Below are positions 43,107 to 55,436 of a DNA stretch of 64,000 nucleotides, piece by piece. The translations under genes and the position numbers were made by a program. Under the pieces are notes generated by a model that was not told the origin of the DNA, ran no database searches, and saw only the letters and a program-made list of their open reading frames with translations. Origin of the DNA: Gambelia wislizenii. Lineage: Eukaryota > Chordata > Lepidosauria > Squamata > Crotaphytidae. The DNA is taken from positions 382,956,687 to 383,020,686 of the forward strand of contig JAUMIR010000001.1 of assembly GCA_030847615.1 (NCBI GenBank). The letters are read 5' to 3'. The stretch's first letter is position 1, and each line of letters opens with the position of its first letter.

Positions 43107-43834
43107 GTTGGTTGTCTGAGAAAGCTACCAGATGCCAGCAAAATATTCACAACTTAGAAGTGGGCCCAGAAAAGTCAACAGTCTGGGAAAGCAGCCAACT
43201 GCTAGTGATAAAGAGGTAAACACAGTGGAGGCAGATGAAGTTCAGAACCAGCATGAAAACGCACAGAGAATAGTCCAGAATACTGTCCAAGGGTCAAGAC
43301 TTACAGAAGGCAGTGTAGTTGAGAAGCAGGTCCAACAGAAGAAGAAGCAGGCAGCATAGTTACAAGGAGGTCTGGGGTCAAGCAGGATTCAAGGCAACAA
43401 TCTGATGCTTTCACCAGGGTGATCAGTTAATCTCTGATGAAGGCTCCATGGCTACTACATGACATATATATACTAATCACGGCTGTCCCAGATGCTTCTT
43501 AATCACCTGTGTTTGAAATAAAGTCACAGAAATATTCTCCTGGCTTCCTTTTGGGATCTCTATTGGCTGAAGGATGGAATGGGTAAGTCTGTTTCCTCTT
43601 CTTCCTTATCTGACTTGGAAGGGCTCACTGCTGGGACTGGTGCCTATCCACTAGGACCAGGCTCTTCCTCTGCTTGAGACTCCAGGTTGGCAGAGTTCCC
43701 TGCTGGCACAGGTGTAGATAAACTTTTGCCAGGGTCCATAGGGTCATCTTCTGCCATGTCCTCCTCTTCTGACTCCATATCATAATTAGACTCACAGGGC
43801 ATGACATTGGTGCAGTTGTGTAACTGCACTGCTG
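43107..43834. other. Unclassified region between the outer L1 and solo LTR Y
   Basis: No recognised gene. Plus-strand frame 43132-43359 is Gln/Lys-rich, and minus-strand frame 43644-43859 is acidic (YDMESEEEDMAEDD, EEEPGPSG). These look like pieces of some multi-copy element, but I cannot name it. GAAATAAAG at about 43517 could be a polyadenylation signal on the plus strand. Confidence 0.4.
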
Positions 43835-45020
43835 TGTTACCTACCCTGGCAGCCCCCATTTTGGAATATCACATAATTGGAAATATTTGATAATTTGGTT
43901 TGATGTGGCCTTCCACATGGTTAGCATGTATACCAGGAACCCCCAAATACCAAGGTTGGAGTCACGAATAATCAAAGGAGGAGCCTTTGGATATTTCCCA
44001 AACAAATACTCTGGTCAGAGTTAACACCTGGAGATGCGTCATCCACTAATCTACCCAACAATAGCAGAGTCCTTGATGCTTGCAAAATGGGTTCTTCCTC
44101 TCTTCTTCCCCTCCAACAATAGACCTTGCCTGCTCTTATTCATCACCCATTAACGATTGTTAACTCTTCCAGAACACCCTTTGTCTAGTCCTCAGAAACT
44201 CCAAGAGACATTGTATTCCATTCAAAATCACATCCCTTCAGGGGAATTATCACATATAAATATCACTGCAAAACACCACCAAAAATGTTCACAGTCTACA
44301 GGTCTTCTTTCTACATCCATGCTGCTGGTTTGCTGTGAGACCCTCAGAAGACATCTCTGAGAATCTTCCACTTCACATATCTCTGCTCCTTTGATAGGTA
44401 TTGCATCACCCGAGAACCCCCTTACCCTAATGATTGACATCATTAGACAGCTTTAAAAAGTCTGTCAAGACAGTTCTCTTCAGGCAGGCTTTTCCAGAAT
44501 AGCTAACCCCGGCCTCAGGAACCCCCTCCGGAGGTTGCTTCTGGACCTCCAAACTGATGCTGCTTGCTTGAAAGGGTTTTTAATAAATTGTATTATATAT
44601 TGATTTTAATCTGTATTAATTTAATAATGTTTTAAGGGGGGAAGGGATTTTGAGCTGTTTTATACTGTGTACTATTTTATTGTTGTAAGCCGCCCCGATT
44701 GCTCACAGAGGGGCGGGATATAAATAAATTTTAGTATTATTATTATTATTATTATTATTATTTCTCTATCCTACTATCTTTGATACCTTGTGTGATAGAT
44801 TGAAGCATGAGTGTTTGCATGAATCCTATTACTATTAATTTCCAATAAAGATAATTTAATTTCTGGCTTGGAGTCTCCTCCATTACTGCCAGTATGCATA
44901 GGTCAAAAGATCCTGCTGTTACCCGGGCTCTCACTGCCATTTTGAGCTAATTAAATATTCCCCATATTAATATTCAAACACTAGTGGGATCCTCACAGAC
45001 CCCACACAATTCAGGTAACA
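43835..45020 (+). mobile_element. Solo LTR, family Y, copy 1 (with nested L2 3' end)
   Basis: It begins TGTTACCTACCCTGG and ends TTCAGGTAACA, with perfect 8-bp terminal inverted repeats TGTTACCT/AGGTAACA. The 4-bp duplication GCTG lies at 43831-43834 and 45021-45024. It matches 57556-58535 in order, including TTCAGGGGAATTATCA, CCAATAAAGATAATTTAATT (polyadenylation signal) and CTCACTGCCATTTTGAGCTA. Without the inserted L2 piece it is about 0.86 kb. No internal region is present. Confidence 0.9.
44420..44762 (+). mobile_element. L2-like LINE 3' end with TTA tail
   Basis: A remnant of the C-terminal coding region is present (AGCTTTAAAAAGTCTGTCAA reads SFKKSVK, then LFRQAFPE). The same 3' untranslated block as at 32389 follows, with a (TTA)n tail at 44733-44762. 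It interrupts solo LTR Y. The left end is approximate. Confidence 0.85.
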
Positions 45021-45024
45021 GCTG

Positions 45025-47597
45025 TAATTGGTGGCAAAAGGAGGGAGGAGAGAAGCCATGAAGGAAGTAAAGCACTGGAGGAATCAGATGCTGAGTGAAG
45101 GAATGTAATTCTTCACTAACTTTGTTCTTAGAAGAAGTAAAGAGTAATTTTAGCTTGTAAAACAAGACTTATACAATTGGTGTGGCCTTGGATGTGTGTG
45201 TGTCCAGTACCAATTCAACCCTGGATTTAAAAAAAAAAAGTTTCTCACATATGCAGTATGAAAATAACAAAATTGCAAATATTGTGTGAATGAAATTAGT
45301 GCTACAGGTCCTATATTCCACCAAAAACTTTATCTTCTAACTGCCCACTTTAACTTACATAATTCCTACCTTCCCTACATTCTCTCCCACCAGCCAGACT
45401 GTCTCCTATTTCACTCCCAATTTCTGGCTTCACTCATGTAAAGTTCACTATACAGATAGCATTTATTGCTGCTGGGAAAATACCCTGAGTTCTACAGTGT
45501 AAAATGGCCCCCCAAACTACATTTTTACTAAAAATAATATTTTCAGTAAAAACTACAAAGCTGTTACTCTGCTACCCTATAGGGCAAGGCATGCATAAAT
45601 GTTTCCCCTGAGCAACAAATCATTTCCCTAAAGACACTGTGTGATGATCAGCTGCACCAGCTGAATTTATGTCACCATTCAGCCTGGCCACATCTCACTT
45701 ATGCTGCCACCACTTTTGTGATGCAAGGGATTTTTCACATCCCGCTGCTGCCACCAAATTAGTAATCTGTGGAGACCGTAGTTCCACAGTTAGATGGATA
45801 GTACTTGCATTTGTGTATGGGTGTTTACAAAGTTAGAGTGCCACTTAAATATCAGTAAGGACAAATAACTCATGAGGGGACTGGATATGATAAATAAACA
45901 TAAAGATTGGTTTATTGTTTTAATAAGATAACAGAACTATTTTGGTCTTTAGTTTTGACCATCTTCTATTCCACTTAATACATATTCTCTCTGCACATAC
46001 ATTATTCCCAGCCTCTCCTCATCACATCACATCTTCCACTCTCCCTTTCCACTGTCATCTCTCATCTCCACTGTCATCCAAACCTTTCACTCTAGGAGAC
46101 CCTTCCCATACCAGTTTCCCGCCACAGGATTGGCTCCTTCATGTTTTCTTCCCATTTGCTCTCCAACATTCCATCAACCGCTCATAACATGTTCTCCACA
46201 CACTGTACTAGCAAATTTAATCCTAGCAAAGTCTACAGAAATAAAAGAGTCAACATCCATCAAACTACTGGAAGTTGCTCATTGCAGTTCCTATAAGTCA
46301 TTTCTTCTTCTTTCGATCTTAAAATGGGCCCACACCATCTGCAAACCTATCTCCCCTACATCTCCAAGTTTCGTATTAACCTATTCAGTCATTTTTTAAA
46401 TGTAAGCCAAAGAACTAAATCTGTAGCATTGTTCTCATTGATGACAAACCCCAAAATAATGAGACCAGACAAAGGAATTGGGTTAAATAAGGGCCACTGT
46501 ATTTGACCTAAAACTATTTAAATAAACTGCAGATGAGCAAAGGGGGCAGGGGGGAAACCTGGTGTGGATCCAGCTGAGGCCAGGTGTCATCTCAGTGACT
46601 ACCTTCACAGTCTTCCCGGGTGAAACACCTCACCCCCAGGGCAGTCCCAATTAATGGGGCTGCTCCCCAGCTGGTCGTATTCTAGAAGGCAAAACCCAAG
46701 CCGCAGGACTTTATAAGAGAGAGCAAACCCCCAGATCAGCCCCAAGAGCAGACTCCTACACCTCCTAGGCTCCAGAACCTGTGGAGGCAGTTTCAGAGCC
46801 CAACCTTTCACCAAAAGGGCACCAAGGTGTACACCAACTATATAATTGTCCCCGTTACCTGTTAGGTAAAAACCTATTTAACAACCCCACCCATTATTGT
46901 TACGCACACAAATGCACTTGGTAAAAAAACTCCTTAGGAATATTGCTAACTACTAGAAAACTGTAGCCTAGGCAAATACTACTGGACAAATACTACTGGA
47001 CAACTACTGTATGCAATGTAGCATACAATAATATGAACTGTTTGAACAATAAATGAACTCTCAGCCTAAGTGGCAGTATTGTCTCCCAACTGCTGTCTCC
47101 AGCAGTTCAGCCTTGAAATTCATTACCCCAGGAGTGTCATACTGTTCCCATGAGGAGCTCACTGTGGCAGCTTTCTCAACAACTTTTGCTTCCCTCAGAA
47201 CAGCAAGACAACAATGCACTGAGAATGCTCCTTTGCAGTGCAGTAATTGAAGAGCAATAAAACCTTTGATATTCTGTGGCAAAATACTGTGTATTATTTC
47301 CTGAAGCCTGAACATATCCCTTGTGTGATTCTCACTTGCTTTGTTTTTACAGCTCTTTTCTGTTTCTTCAAAGTGTAACTCTGCATGGTTGTGGGTGGCA
47401 TTTAACCTTTGTGATGACTAAACCACTAGTATTCTTGACTGCTTCTCTCAGTGTTTGTGAATCATGACCATCTTAATTCTGTTGTCTTTATTGTCTTCAG
47501 TGTCTGAGTGTCAGAAAAGAAGGCTAGAAAGGAAGTGTCCTGTCATTTCCTGTCACTATTCACTACTCCACTGGATTCCACTATTAACTCCAGATTT

Positions 47598-47651
<54 letters not shown>

Positions 47652-48058
47652 TAAACAGACTGTATATTGCCAAGTCAACACATCCATAGTCATCAAATTC
47701 AAAGCATTTTTATATTTCCTTGAAAGGCTAATCTTTGCGTTTGAAGATTTTAGCAATTATTTTTTTAATGCCTGGACTTGGTAAAAGCTTGGGATAATGG
47801 TAGGAGACAATAAAGAGACTTGTGAGATTAATATAGGAAAGCAAGAGAGAAAATGAACTATATCTGCAGAAAGTACAAAATTAACGGTTACTAATCCTGA
47901 AGAGACTGTGCCATTCACTTAATTCAGACTGCTATCGTATATTTACTTATATGAGAACACTACTGAGCTCAGTGAAGTCTATTTATGAGCAGACATGCCT
48001 CCAATTAAATTGCCACTCATTTATTTTTACTGAACATGTTTATTTCTTGGTTTTCAGA
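45025..48058. other. No gene seen; TG/AG microsatellite
   Basis: Mostly AT-rich. At 46540-46810 there is a GC-rich stretch which, read on the minus strand, has CTTATAAAGTCCTGCGGC. This is TATA-like and could be a fragment of a retroelement promoter. The 47061-47315 frame shows no known domain. A small tandem ACTACTGGACAA repeat is at about 46978-47005. Confidence 0.4.
47601..47652. repeat. (TG)n(AG)n compound microsatellite
   Basis: About 13 TG units pass directly into about 11 AG units. A similar compound repeat is at 59119. Confidence 0.92.
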
Positions 48059-48059
48059 T

Positions 48060-48672
48060 AAGGCCAATGTGATTTTGGGCTGCATCAATAGAAGTGTAGT
48101 GTCTAGATCAAGGGAAGTACGGTAATAGTGCCACTCTATTCTGCCTTGATCAGGCCTCACCTAGAATACTGTGTCCAGTTCTGGGTACCACCATTCAAAA
48201 AGGATATTGACAAATTGGAGTGTGTCCAGAGGAGGGCAACTAAAATGGTGTAAGGTCTGGAAACCATGCCTTATGAAGAAAGACTTAGGGAGCTGGGTAT
48301 GTTTAGCCTGGAAAAAAGACGGTTAAGGGGTGATATGATAGCCCTGTTTAAGTATTTGAAGGGGTGTCACATTGAGGATGGAACAAGCTTATTTTCTGCT
48401 GCTCCAGAGACTAGAACATGGAACAATGAATGCAAGCTCCAAGAACAGAGCTTCCACCTCAACATTAGGAAGAACTTTCTGACAGTAATTGCTATTCAAC
48501 AGTTGAACACACTCCCTTGGAGTGTGGTTGGGTCTCCTTCCTTGGAGGTCTTTAAACAGAGTCTGGATAGCCATCTGTCAGGGAAGCTTTGATTGTGATT
48601 TCCTGCATGGCAGGGGATTGGACTGGATGACCCTTGTGGTCTCTTCCAACTCTATAATTCTATGATTCTATG
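48060..48672 (+). mobile_element. CR1 LINE 3' fragment
   Basis: It begins inside ORF2 ([32 protein letters not shown] coding). The frame at 48266-48592 reads [20 protein letters not shown] and FHLNIRKNFLTV. It ends GGACTGGATGACC...TTCTATGATTCTATGA, the CR1 terminus. It is close in sequence to the copy at 3781, so both belong to one subfamily. Confidence 0.92.
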
Positions 48673-49900
48673 AAACAGATAATATGGCAAATGGCATTCT
48701 ACCATATAAGCCTGCCCAGATTTTAGGGGTCTCAAATCTAGGCTAGTGAGCAAAAGAAATGGGGCCTTCTCAGTAGCATGAGAAATTTCTGGATTCAAAT
48801 CTCAGTAGATGGGACTTTCTCAGTAGCAGCACATCAACTGCAGAACTCTCCATCCCAACTGAGGTTTTGGCAGGCAGCCTAGACTACTACACTGTATTGC
48901 TCTCTTACTGTATACGGTAGTTTTGCACTGCTTTTGACCTTCAAAAGCAGATTCAGGATTGGCTTTTGAGATTGTTTTAACATGTTATTGAATAATATTG
49001 GTTTTCAAAATTGGTTTTTGAAAATGTTTTCATCTGCTTTTAAAGAATGTTGGGAGCTCTGGCAGGCTTCGAGGTGATAACTAAGGCTGAGGTCTTGCAC
49101 TGGAAGATGTAGGTAATGAGGCATCTCCTGATGCTAGACTCCCCATCACCACTACTAGAAGTGCACCCACCCACCCACCCAACACAGCCATATCTATGTT
49201 GCTGGGGATCAGGGCGATGAGCAAGGATAGGTCCAGCTGTCTTCCATTAGCTGGACGCACTGTGACAGGCATTTTCATTGGAGCATGTATCCAAATGGGA
49301 CTGCAATCTCAAACATGCTTATTAGAGAACAAACTCCACTAAACACAACATTATTCAGTTCAGAGAAAACACTGATAAAATTGCATAGTAATTCTTATTC
49401 TATATTTTTAGCATGATCTTTAATATTATGCTGCAGGTCAATTTCTGTGTTGTTTAATTTTATTCTTCACGATACCTTATTCATTCAGTCAGTGAACCTT
49501 TGGTCCTTCAGAAGACCCTTCCTTAATTCATCTCACCAGTTACAGATGAAATCACTCTTATTAGCAGCACAAGTCCAGCATTTCAAATTATGGGCCTTCT
49601 CTGCTTCTGTGGCTGTAAGAGGCAACTACATTTTGTCAGATTAATATTTCAGGTTAATACACAGTGATGTAGCTGAGGCTCCTATAAAACCATTAGTTCT
49701 TGTTTCTTTAGCTAGCTATGTATATTGAGTCAGATGTGACTCCAAGTATGTTTAAGACTTCAGCCTCAGTAACCTGATAGTCTTTCATTTCATGCTGAAC
49801 TGAATGTCCATGTTATTTTCTAATTACAGTACTAAGTCATACATGCTAGATATCAGGACTTTCAGCTTATATCCTTTCCCCCCAAACTGGGATCGTGTAG
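48673..49900. other. No gene seen; possible old LINE remnant
   Basis: 48720-49040 contains CTTCTCAGTAGCA twice and AACTCTCCATCCCAACTGAG, which faintly resembles the C-terminal coding of L2-type LINEs (AVxxWNSLPxEV). A short CCCACCCACCCACCCA run is at about 49168. Nothing else is recognised. Confidence 0.35.
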
Positions 49901-49904
49901 GGAC

Positions 49905-50165
49905 AAGGAGTGTTTGTTGAAACAAATGTTGAGGGCAGTTCATGCAGTTATTGCTTTTGGATGGAAAGAAGAACAAAAATGGAAGGTGGATAGATGGCAA
50001 TATTATGCTTTGGAATATATAATGTTTGATTTTATATTAGAAAGAAGAATGGGGTATATGGGACAATTGAAAGGAGGAGATTGGTTAAGGAAATGAAATA
50101 AACTAATTGAAATAATTAAAGAAGAGAAAGGGTACAAAATTAAAAAAAGATACAATTAATGTGAT
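49905..50165 (+). mobile_element. Possible L1 ORF2 C-terminal fragment
   Basis: The 60-codon frame at 49914-50096 reads AVIAFGWKEEQKWKVDRWQY and ALEYIMFDFILERR. It has the same layout as the ends of the two L1 copies here (ARLTVAANWKKKDLP...W...EMLENDKL), though sequence identity is low. Adenine-rich sequence follows. It could be a different L1 subfamily or a Tx1-type element. Confidence 0.4.
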
Positions 50166-50245
50166 TCTCTACATCAAAGGAAAGGGAGTTTGAATAAATA
50201 ACTACTTGTTCCCGGGCGAGGGGGAGTGGCTATAGTAGAAGAAGT

Positions 50246-50272
50246 ATTTTATTTATTTATTTATTTATTTAT
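50246..50272. repeat. (TTTA)n microsatellite with LINE-tail-like flank
   Basis: Five to six ATTT units are followed by ATACCCCCTCTTCAGCCACAAGG, which looks like the reversed 3' end of a LINE or SINE. Confidence 0.7.
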
Positions 50273-51016
50273 ACCCCCTCTTCAGCCACAAGGCTATCAA
50301 GCTGACTTTAATCACATGGTTGGACTTTCCAGATTTCCAGCTAATGGACTCATACAAATCAACAGGCATTGTACAGCTGTCCATTTTTTATTTCCTTAAC
50401 ATTATTTTTTCAGATTAAAAAAAGAAAGAAGAAGCAGGGGGAATTTATAGGAAAGTTACAAATGGAAGACAATATTGTCTGGACCGCCTGTAAAATTCCA
50501 TGAATGAGCCACTATGATTGTACATAAAAGCCTTGTATGGAAGCATCGTAGCACTGGGATCCTACTGGCAATACTGGTGGTGTAGCTACACAGGAGGAGG
50601 CAACAACAACAACAACAACAAAAACAACAATAATTTGTTATTTTTAACACACCCCACTGTTCGGCGACCAGGGCGGCGTACAACAGGATTAAAACAGCAG
50701 CAAGTTAAAACAATCCTTCCCAATCCTAACCCTCCCACCCCTTAAAACTAAATTAAACTAGTAGAGAATTAAAACAAAGATAAAATACAATACAATATAT
50801 TTTAAAAATGGCAATAGAGGCAGGGGGTGGGTAAGCAATCAACTCCACTTGAGCCAGGAAGTTATTCCAGGAAGGCCTGCCAGAAGAGATCCATCTTTAG
50901 CACTTTCTTGAAGCTATCAAGAGTAGTGATAAGACGGATTTCATCTGGCAGGCCATTCCAAAGTCTGGGAGCTGTAGAAGAGAAGGCCCTCTGGGAGGTC
51001 TGTGACAGCCTAGTTT

Positions 51017-51791
51017 TCATAGGCTGCAGCAGGTTCCTCCCAGAGGACTGAAGTGTGCGGGGGGGGGATCATATGGGGTGAGGCGGTCCCGGAGATAAGA
51101 TGGACCCAAGCCATATAGGACTTTAAAGGTTAAAACCAACACCTTGTACTGTGCCCGGAAACTGATCGGCAGCCAGTGGAGAGATTTAAGCATAGATGTT
51201 ATATGCTCTCTCCTAGATGTACCTGTAATTAACCTGGCTGCCATATTTTGTACCAGTTGAAGTTTCCAGGTTAGGCACAAGGGTAGCCCCATGTAGAGTG
51301 CATTGCAGTAATCAAAACATGAGGTTTCCAAAGCATGTACCACAGGCTCCTGACCGTCGCACTCACCTGACTAGTCATGTGAAGCGACGAATCTAGGAAT
51401 ACCCCCAGACTGCGAACACAGTCCTTAGAGGAGAACGTGACTCCATCCAGGACTGGAAGTTGTATTCCCAGACCTGGTTTCAGGCCTGTGACTGTCAGTA
51501 TCTCTGTTTTCTCTGGATTTAGTCTCAATCTGTTTTCCTTATCCAATCCATTACCGCTCTAAGACAGTCATTGAGAAGAGAGACACCATCTGAAGTATGA
51601 GCCGACGATCTGGTCATGGAGAAATATATCTGAGTGTCATCAGCGTACTGATGACACCAAGCTCCATGCCTCTGGATGATCTCTTCCAGCGGCTTCATAT
51701 AAATGTTAAATAGCATCGGAGACAGGATGGCACCCTGAGGGATGCCACAATTAAGCTCAGTTCTGGAAGAGCAACTGTTCCTGAGCCTCAC
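51017..51791 (-). pseudogene. L2-like RT active-site region and C-terminus
   Basis: Frame 51525-51791 holds NCGIPQGAILSPMLFNIYMK and HQYADDTQIYFSMTR (RT motif with YADD intact), then LNDCLRAVMDWIRK. A frameshift leads to 51271-51546 (LRLNPEKTEILTVTGLKPGL, SLGVFLDSSLHMTSQVSATV), and another to 51017-51343 (LPLCLTWKLQLVQNMAARLI, HWLPISFRAQYKVLVLTFKV). Confidence 0.88.
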
Positions 51792-52172
51792 CCTCTGGGA
51801 TCGTCCCGAGAGAAAGGAACGGAACCACAGGAGAGCAGTGCCTCCAATTCCTAACTATCTCAGGCGATCCAAGAGGATGGAATGATCTATTGTGTTAAGG
51901 CCACTGAGAGGTCCAAGAGCACCAGCAGGGTCACACTACCCGTCGATGCTCAGGCAGAGGTTGTCGGTTAGAGTGACCATGGCAGTCTCAACTCCATATC
52001 CTGTCCTGAAGCCAGTTTGAAATGGATCAAGATAATCGGTTTCATCCAAGACGGGTTAGAGTTGGGAAGCAACTGCCCTCTCTATCACCTTGCTTAAAAA
52101 AGGTAGCAAGGACACTGGTCTGTAATTGTTCCTGTCCAGGGGGTCCAGGGAAGGGTTTTTTTCAGGAGTGGC

Positions 52173-53655
52173 TTAACTGCCACCTCCTTTAAACAAGATG
52201 GTATGATACCTTCCCTGAAGGACGCATTGATTGTGTCCTGTAGGAATACTCTCAACGCATCCCCCCCGGACAACCAGCCAAGATGGACATGGATCGAGAG
52301 GGCAAGTCATCTTCCTCACTCTTCCAAGGAGCTTGTCCATGTCATCGGTACTCACCGCTTGAAACTGATCCAGTAAAATGCCATCAACAGAGTTGTTGGA
52401 CAGTTCTTCTATGGATTCTGTCAGAACACTGGCGTCCAAGTTGGCTCTTATCCGAGTGATTTTATCTGCAAAGTGGATGTTAAATGCATCGCAGCAGACT
52501 GTTGTCGGGTTAAGTAGGGGGTTTGGCGAAGGAGGAGCCTGCGTCAGCTCCCCCACCACCTTAAACAACTCTGCTGGATGGGACTCTGCCGACGCAATAC
52601 GTGTAGAGCAGAAGGATTTCTGTGCTGCCCGTATTGCCTCCCAAAAGGAATCAAGATGCTTCCTATTGCGAGTTCTGTTGGATAAGAGTTGAGTCTTCCG
52701 CCACTTGCACTCTAGCCATTGTCCAGTTCGCTTCATCCTCCTAAGCTCCTCTGTGTACCAGGGCTTACGATTAGAAGCAGACTGGAAAGGACACTTGGGA
52801 GCGATTGTCGATAACCTTGGTAAGATCAGTGTTCCAGATGCTGACCAAAGTCTCGACAGAATCACCCATGTTACCAACCATTAAACCCTCTAGGGCTCTC
52901 TGGAAACCAATTGGTTCCATTAGCCTTCGAGGGCAGACCATTCTAATGGGTCCACCACCCCCAGAAGGGCAGACAGTGGCTCTTAGTTCCATCTTGACCA
53001 GGAGGTGATCCGTCCATGACAATGCAGAGGTTTTTGTAACCTCCGCCCACGGATATTCCTGTTCCGTACTGAAGATTCCATTGAGGGTATGACCTGCACA
53101 ATGTTTGGGCCCGTCAACCAATTGGGATAGACCCATGTTTTTCATGGTTTCCATGAACTCCTGAGCCACACCAGTTAGATTTGACATGCTGGTCTCGAAT
53201 GGAATGTTGAAGTTGCCCAAAACCAAAAGTCTGGGTGACTCCAACAACAGCTCAGAGATCAGCTGGGTCAACTTGGTTAGGGAGTCTGTTAAGCAACAGA
53301 GTGGCTGGTATACCAACAGAATCCCCACACTATCCCTGGTTTTCAGGCTAAGGTATATGCACTTGATGCAAGCTGTTTTCTGGATAGGCTTCCTGGTCAA
53401 GGTTAAGTTGTTTCTATGAGCCAAGGCCACACTGCCCCCCCGCCCACTTTCCCTTATCTGCTTGCTGAAAGTACACCCAACCGGGAGAGCCCACACCCAT
53501 GTCGCAGCGCTGGCATCTCCCAGCCAGGTAAAGCATGCCAGATCGGTGGCCTCATCCACTAAGAGGTCATATATAATATGAGTCTTATTTTTAACCAATC
53601 TGGCATTGCAAAGGAGCAGAGTAAGGGGCTGTGGAAAGGATGGTACACTCTCCAA
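52173..53655 (-). pseudogene. L2-like endonuclease and linker
   Basis: The 294-codon frame 52771-53655 is an apurinic-endonuclease-like domain. It has LLLCNARLVKNKTHIIYDLL (N), LLVLGNFNIPFE (usual GDFN reads GNFN) and LSWTDHLLVKMEL (the SDH-equivalent TDH). At the usual TETWL this copy reads FTWL, so the catalytic Glu is lost. The linker 52173-52877 contains RKPWYTEELRRMKRTGQWLE and FNIHFADKI. Endonuclease and linker overlap in different frames near 52771-52877, showing a frameshift. Confidence 0.87.
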
Positions 53656-53840
53656 GTTATTCTGGAAAACAGAGTGAACTGAAGAAGGGATAGATATTAA
53701 GCATCAATCCCTTCTTCTTTTGTAACATTTATTCACTGTGTTGCCGCCATACCTTCCCTTCCCCCACACACCTCAATTCCTGCACCCAGACCATTTCCGG
53801 CTCCATTATATGGTGGTAATGATAAATAAACATTGTAAAC

Positions 53841-54258
53841 AGTTCTTGTAGCTTCAGGGTGGAAGAAGGGGGCGTGGCTCCCAGGGGAAAGCTCACCCTT
53901 CCTAGCTAGGTCTTGACACTCAATTTGTAAGCAGTTCTTATAGCTTCAGGGTGGAAGAAAGGGTGTGTCTCCCTAGCAAAAGCTCACCCTCCCCAGCCAG
54001 GTCTTGACACTCAATTTGTAAGCAGTTCTTATAGCTTCAGGGTGGAAGAAAGGGTGTGTCTCCCTAGCAAAAGCTCACCCTCCCCAGCCAGGTCTTGTCT
54101 CTCAGCTAGTGAGCAGTTTTTGTAGCTTCAGGGTGGAAGAAGGGGTGTGTCTCCCAAGCAAAAGCTCACCCTTCCCAGCCAAGGTCTTGACTCTCAGCTA
54201 GTAAGCAGTTCGTATGGCTTCAGAGTGGAAGAAGGGGTGTGGCTTCCCAGCCAAGGTG
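53841..54258. repeat. 91-92 bp minisatellite, about 4.6 units
   Basis: Units start at 53841, 53933, 54024, 54115 and 54207. Each contains AGCTTCAGGGTGGAAGAA, a GTGTG(T/G)CTCCC(T/A)AG block, AAGCTCACCCT and CAGCCAGGTCTTGAC. Units 2 and 3 are nearly identical; units 1, 4 and 5 differ by a few substitutions and small indels. The last unit is cut at about 54258. Confidence 0.93.
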
Positions 54259-54259
54259 A

Positions 54260-55433
54260 CAGTGGTAAGGAAAGGTAGAGAAAAATGGCAGCAAGCACAG
54301 CAGGAGGACAAAGTTTCCATCTCTGTACTGCTCTTGTATCATCTCCCTGTGTGAATACAACAAAAGTGTAGGGCAATGGAAAATCACATTAATGTAGTCC
54401 TAAAACCCAACAAGGGAGTCCTAAAATCCAATAAACAGCATAAGACTAAGGATGATTCATTATCACTGGTCTCCTATACAAATATGCACTGAATACTATG
54501 GGAACTCAGAAACAAAAGGCATAATCTAGGATGTGTTACAAGCATCACCCCCTGTTCCCACTACTATCCTGAAACTCCCTTGTCTGTTACCAGACAAGAG
54601 CTCTGAAAACATGTTTGCTATCTCATAAAGAAAATTAACTTGTAGAGTCTATGGCACAAGGAAATGGTGAGGAGTTAAGGATTCTTCTCCATACCTGCTG
54701 TTTTGTAGCAGTTTTGTAACAGGCTAGATTCTCAAATTTGGCCCTCATAGGGATGGGTGTCTCTGGTTACAAAAGACTTGAAGCAAATGGAGAGAGGCAA
54801 GCAAAAGGTCAAAACAAAGATATAAGATAATAGAGCATTTTACTTCTAGGTGGATCCATGTAGGAACATATTTCCTATTGTAGAATTCAAGAGGAATGAC
54901 AAGTATTGAATTATACACGTTTATTAAATTTAAATGATTCAGGCAAGATGATCTGTAAATGTAAAACAAAGGTCAACAAAGCAGTTTGTCCCTTTGACAT
55001 ATACATTAAAGTTGAAGCAACATAATACACTGGTTATCAAGTCATAAACCAAGGTAAGCATGTACAAAAAACAAAAAAACAGATTTACTGCTGTGTACAC
55101 AGTATAATTGAAATAATCGAAGCATTAAGCACAATTACTTCTAAGCACAACCAAAAGCAAACAGCTAATGATAGCATAATGATTTCCAGTCAGTCAGTCT
55201 TGCACTCTCAAATATCCTTAGAAATGCTCATCTCCATCTCTGATGTTCTGATTTAACTGTCTGAACACTGCAAATTACAAAGCCACTTTTAACACATTAT
55301 TCAGCCCTCAGTCCCCCAGATGTAATTTAGAGGAAGGAATGTAGTAAACAACAACAACAGCAGCAGCAACAACAGATCATAAAGCCAAGATAAAATCTGA
55401 AGCAGAGAATAAAACATCATAGCATATAAAACC
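54260..55433. other. No gene seen
   Basis: AT-rich, with a short CAA/CAG run at about 55346-55372. No domain-bearing frame or recognised repeat. Confidence 0.4.
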
Positions 55434-55436
55434 AAG

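Larger units (their letters stand above)
50601..53700 (-). mobile_element. L2-like LINE, near full length
   Basis: It reads right to left and ends in a (CAA)n run at 50601-50632, which is (GTT)n on its own strand, preceded by a CAGGGCGGCGTAC-type terminal motif. Order: endonuclease (53655-52771), linker (52877-52173), RT (about 52170-51525), C-terminal region (51546-51017). At 3.1 kb it is close to full length for ORF2-only L2 elements; no separate ORF1 is recognised. It is the same family as the copy at 562-1615 but with a different tail, hence another subfamily. Many frame breaks make it inactive. The 91-bp minisatellite begins about 140 bp beyond its 5' side. Confidence 0.88.

Noticed and set aside
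47061..47315. 84-codon minus-strand frame considered as an exon or processed pseudogene
   Set aside because: No recognisable motif, no splice-site pattern, and an equally long frame on the other strand.
53841..54258. Possible CRISPR-like array
   Set aside because: The repeats are contiguous 91-92 bp units without unique spacers, and the genome is eukaryotic.
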